A stretch of 64,000 nt of DNA. Source: Apostichopus japonicus (taxonomy: Eukaryota > Echinodermata > Holothuroidea > Aspidochirotida > Stichopodidae). Shown here in pieces: positions 60,551 to 64,000 of this stretch. The translations under genes and the position numbers were made by a program. The notes under the pieces were generated by a model. The model was given only the letters and a program-made list of their open reading frames with translations. It had not been told where the DNA came from and made no database searches. Position 1 is the first letter of the stretch; each line of letters starts with the position of its first letter. The stretch covers positions 29,493,989-29,557,988 of the forward strand of contig NC_092572.1 of the NCBI RefSeq assembly GCF_037975245.1, written 5' to 3'.

Positions 60551-60984
60551 TATTATTGAAGTTTACCATGGTAGTTAATATTGACCTCAAATGACCTTTC
60601 ACCTCCACACAATCAATATGATTTCATGTTTGTACATGTAATTTGGATCTGCTTTAGTAATTACATGTATCCTTTCAGTCTTACAACATATGTTAAGCTT
60701 GGATGAACTTCATACTTGCTCTATAGAGGTGCTCAAATACAAGACTCCTTTGGTCTTTTTGGTAAAGGTCAAAGGTCTGTTGAGGTCAACATAGTCAAAG
60801 TATGAAATCTCATGAACAGTTTGTGAATTCACCAGTGGTCAAACTTTCAATCTTGTCTGCACTGCTACATCAAATATATATTAATCTGGCAAATAAGGAT
60901 TCACTAAGCCTAACTGGCTTACCTGGTATATTTAGCAATATCCTAACTGTGTGTCTAACCTCATTTCATCATATTTATCTGCAG

Positions 60985-61089
60985 GACATATCACCATCAT
61001 CCCTCTCAGGCAGTCCTGCGCCATCACAGTCAGCAGATGTCCCACACTCGAAGAAGAGACGCTATAATGAATCTACAGCTGTAGTGATG
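60985..61089 (+). CDS. NLR gene exon Y': Ser/Pro-rich linker module, copy 2
   Basis: Same acceptor (catatttatctgcag) and donor (gtgatg|gtaaag) as exon Y, phase 0 in and 0 out, 35 codons: one codon longer, with DISPSSLSGSPAPSQSADVP and SKKRRYNES. The intron flanks on both sides match those of exon Y, so a genomic segment of about 500 bp was duplicated. Confidence 0.75.
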
Positions 61090-61865
61090 GTAAAGTTCAT
61101 TCTATTGATCATCTCAGAATATCTTCCAAAATATTGATAATTTCGACTTTAAAACTATATTAGTAGCAAACAGAAAAGCGAGCCTGTTAGATACTGATCA
61201 CAAGTGACAATGTTGGATGTTGGGCATACTGAATTGAAATGTAAAATGGAAGGAAATCAAATATTGTATCATTAAACCATGGCGGAACATTCACCATAAA
61301 TTATTTCATGAGTACGTGTATATTTATGTATACTATGTAGGATATTTAATTGGGAGAGAGAATTAAAAAGTACCTGGTTAACTATAAAGTTCATTTCCTG
61401 TCTAGTTATTGGCCAAATTGTGACTTTCAATAAAAAGCAATGCAGCTGGAGTTCTTTGATGCATGCCATTCACCGCATACCAGCATAGCTACACAAAAAT
61501 GACCTGTTGGCCTGTAACTGTTGATGTGTTTTAATGCCTATACGGTACCTATAGTATGACTACATAAGTTGCTTTTAAATTTGACTTACAACTTGCCTTG
61601 GACTGAGAAACATTGACTTGTGACTTGGTTTGATTTGCAGTAAAGTCAAATGACATGACAGAATGATATAAAATTTACCTGTAGCTTTGCTTAAATTGAG
61701 AAACATTTGTGACTTGATATGACTTGTGATAAAATCGAATGACCTGTTACAGTCTTAACCTGATGAAATAAACTTTACCTTTGACTTAACTTGAATTGAG
61801 AAACATTGACTGATGTATTGATGTGACAAAATAAATGACTTGGTTAAGACACTGAATCACAAGAT

Positions 61866-62645
61866 TTAAAGAAGAATTAAACCCTGGCGTTTTTCACTGA
61901 CCTTATCGTAGAGACTAATATTCTTACACCCTCTGTGAAATAACTAAACAAAATTACCTTTCCCCAAATTTCCAGGAATGCTCTAGTTTTTTCTTCTTCT
62001 AACCAACTGTTGGCGGCCATTATGTAAAGATGGCGCTTCCAAAATGACTTCTTGCAGCCACATCATAAGTTACACATTCTCCTCTCTGCATATGAACTGT
62101 ACACTTGCTCTCAGAGATTGTTTGGAAGCTGGTCGAAAATGTTGGAGTACCGAGCATTTGGTTGTTCAAAAAGAAAAGCGGAAAAGGAGCAGGGAAGGGA
62201 AAACGATATTATGTTATTTCTGAAGGGTTTCATAGAAAAAGGAACAAACAATAGCACCAGACTCCGTCGCAGAACTGTTACTAGTGTTGGAAGTTATAAC
62301 ATCATAGTAACTGCCATCGTGGGACACAGTTCCAATCTGCTTAACAAGGTCTATAGGTCTCGTTGTCTCATTTCCTCCACTGTGTATTCAGGCTGGATTT
62401 GATAGCAGGTCAAGTCCAAATGCATCCATGTTCTCATGTTTAGAAAAAGTTATCGTGAATGGCACGTAGTAAATGTTTGTCTTGAAATGCAATATGTGGC
62501 TCCCTTACCAAACAAGCGGGAACTGTCGGAATTGAAACAAATTCAAAGTTCCAACTGGGTGACAATTAAATCAATTTGTAAGCTTGAAAGTAATGTTTAC
62601 AGCATTCGTGTTGCTTCTTTTGAAAATAGCTTATTGCAAAACATT
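61866..62645 (+). mobile_element. Copy-specific insertion upstream of exon X' (possible THAP-type transposon remnant)
   Basis: Between the GACTTG array and the exon, the X' copy has about 780 bp that the X copy lacks. It holds a 116-codon frame (62052-62402) with MLEYRAFGCSKRKAEKEQG, which faintly resembles the start of a THAP zinc finger (tyr-cys-ala-phe-gly-cys) with the first Cys changed to Arg. No TSD or terminal repeats were found, so both the limits and the THAP idea are weak. Confidence 0.35.
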
Positions 62646-62706
62646 TTTAAGTAAAAAGTCCATGTGTAATATATATATTTATATTTTTCTTGTTTTCTGA
62701 TGTTAG

Positions 62707-62856
62707 GCTGGAGTGGAAGATTCTGCAGCTAGCAGCTCTAATAAAGTAGTTGATGCAGGAATATCTCAGTCACAGAAGAAGACTGGTGATGAAAGTCTAA
62801 CTGTCAAACAACCCATGGAAAACATTGATCCAGAAGTCAGAACAGAATGTCTCAGG
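62707..62856 (+). CDS. NLR gene exon X': Ser/Lys-rich linker module, copy 2
   Basis: Acceptor tcttgttttctgatgttag, donor ctcagg|gtaata, phase 0 in and 0 out, 50 codons, differing from exon X by only a few residues (NKVVDAG for DKLVAAG, PMENIDPEV for SMENIDLEV, ECLR for ESLR). Intron similarity continues on the right to about 63052 (about 57433 in copy 1). No stop or terminal exon follows within the window, so the gene runs off the right edge. Confidence 0.8.
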
Positions 62857-63059
62857 GTAATAATATACATGTACAAGATTCTGTTGTCCCGGAAACAGTC
62901 TTTTTAGAACATATTACATAAATTGGTGCTTTACAGTCCATACTGGCCTTTCAGGCATACCTACTTTCAAGTTCCATGGTTTGCTTGTATATATTACATC
63001 ATGATTTATTCTACTAAAATGCTTGCCATCTAGTACTGATGCTGTTTATGATACCTCAG

Positions 63060-64000
63060 TTTTTAGCTAATACCAGCATGCTGGTGTGAGCTATTGTTAC
63101 AGTGCGGCGTCTATCACTCTATCCGTCAACAATTGGTAAAACCGCTCCCACTCGCACAGTGTTTGATGGAATTTCATGAAACTTGGACACAAGGACCATT
63201 GGGTATAGGGCCATCAGAGATGGTCCAACATTTGGGGCCAAAGGTCACCTGTGGGCCGTAATGGGCCATTTTGTGGAAATACGCAAAATGCTTCTTCTTC
63301 TACAGATTCCATGGTACAATGTTGAGGGTTTGTCACGATAGTGCTATGGTAGTTTTACCTTCAGGGTGTTCATGAATTTGAGATCAAAGATCAACTAGGG
63401 GTCTTTTGTGGCCCGGGCCGCGGCCCTATATTTTCAAATTGCTCCTGTTCGTACAGTGTATGGCCAATTATAATGAAACTTGGTCACAATGTTCCTCGGG
63501 ATGAGAGTTACGAGGGGTGTTCGGAAAATTGAGGTCAAAGGTCATTTAGGGGGTCATCGGGGGTCATTCTTTGTAATATTTTCAAATATCTCAATCTCCT
63601 CAAGATTTTGATGGATCATATTCAAAGTTGAACTGATGATTGTTGGATTGTGTATGAATAAGGTGATGCCTAAAAATTTTTGGTCAAAAGTTAATTAATT
63701 ACAATTAATCCCCATTGTTTAAAAAAATCTGAGCCTTCACTTTTTGCCAAAGCTCCTTTAATTTGTCTCCCAATCCCTGCAGTGTTTGTTTACATTTGTG
63801 GTTACGCTCTGCAGAGGCTGTTAGTGGAATTAAAGCAGGACTGGGAGTTGTTATTAACTGTTGAACTGTAAGCATGAGAGCCCTATAGCCAATCAGCACT
63901 TGCCGATTCTTAGAAGTCTTTGAGCCTGAGGTATGTAGGCAGCTTGTGAAGTTATGTCTTGTAGGGAGTGCTTGTTATGTCTGCTAAGTTAGAGGGGAGA
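63060..64000. repeat. Intronic dispersed repeat at the right edge
   Basis: From tacctcagtttttagctaat, the sequence carries ggaatttcatgaaacttgg-type words twice (about 63171 and 63471), gcccgggccgcggcc, and a perfect AGGTCA-A-AGGTCA at 63532-63544. No exon was recognised in this last kilobase. Confidence 0.5.

Overview
The window is eukaryotic, intron-rich and AT-rich. It carries microsatellites, MITE-type insertions and old duplications, and has no bacterial features. Frequent aggcctac-type words, abundant transposon debris and an expanded-type NLR gene next to a TRIM-like beta-propeller exon suggest a marine invertebrate deuterostome. My best guess is an echinoderm, probably a sea cucumber; this is inference from gene style, with no database search.

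Layout: 1-26.4 kb holds no convincing gene. It is a transposon graveyard with several insertions whose target-site duplications can be read directly: a hAT-like element (2013-3579, TSD gctacaat), a long-TIR MITE (6857-7252, TSD atttcat), a possible minus-strand LTR (12293-12714), tRNA-like SINE pieces (13.08-13.58 kb), a piggyBac-like MITE (19472-20095, TTAA) and a 1.6-kb AT-rich foldback element (20106-21689). Four copies of a short hairpin and a cluster of AATCCT/AGGATT inversions also lie here. A TRIM-like beta-propeller exon occupies 26511-27297. It is followed by a 223-bp tandem array (27.6-29.4 kb), a cleanly bounded 368-bp element (31866-32233), and a 2.1-kb tandem duplication (34361-38872) whose second copy alone carries a solo-LTR-like insertion.

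From 38945 to the right edge there is one plus-strand multi-exon gene that I reconstructed from splice sites and phase continuity. It reads DED-like, DED-like, NACHT ATPase with helical extension, short linker exons, ZU5, UPA-like exons, then repeated Ser/Lys-rich linker exons in the order X, Y, Y', X'. The 3' end lies outside the window. Every proposed junction keeps the reading frame. The architecture resembles the effector half of vertebrate NLRP1/CARD8/PIDD (ZU5-UPA, or FIIND) attached to a tandem-DED NACHT protein, with an N-F-S-W motif where FIIND proteins self-cleave before Ser. The propeller exon at 26.5 kb ends at a phase-0 GTAAGT donor that could splice to the phase-0 acceptor of the first DED exon. 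If so, the protein would be a propeller-DED-DED-NACHT-ZU5-UPA receptor.

Introns of this gene contain (AT)n runs, GACTTG-rich arrays and a dispersed repeat family with perfect AGGTCA direct repeats spaced by one base. All functional statements are inferences from motifs; no search or transcript data were available.
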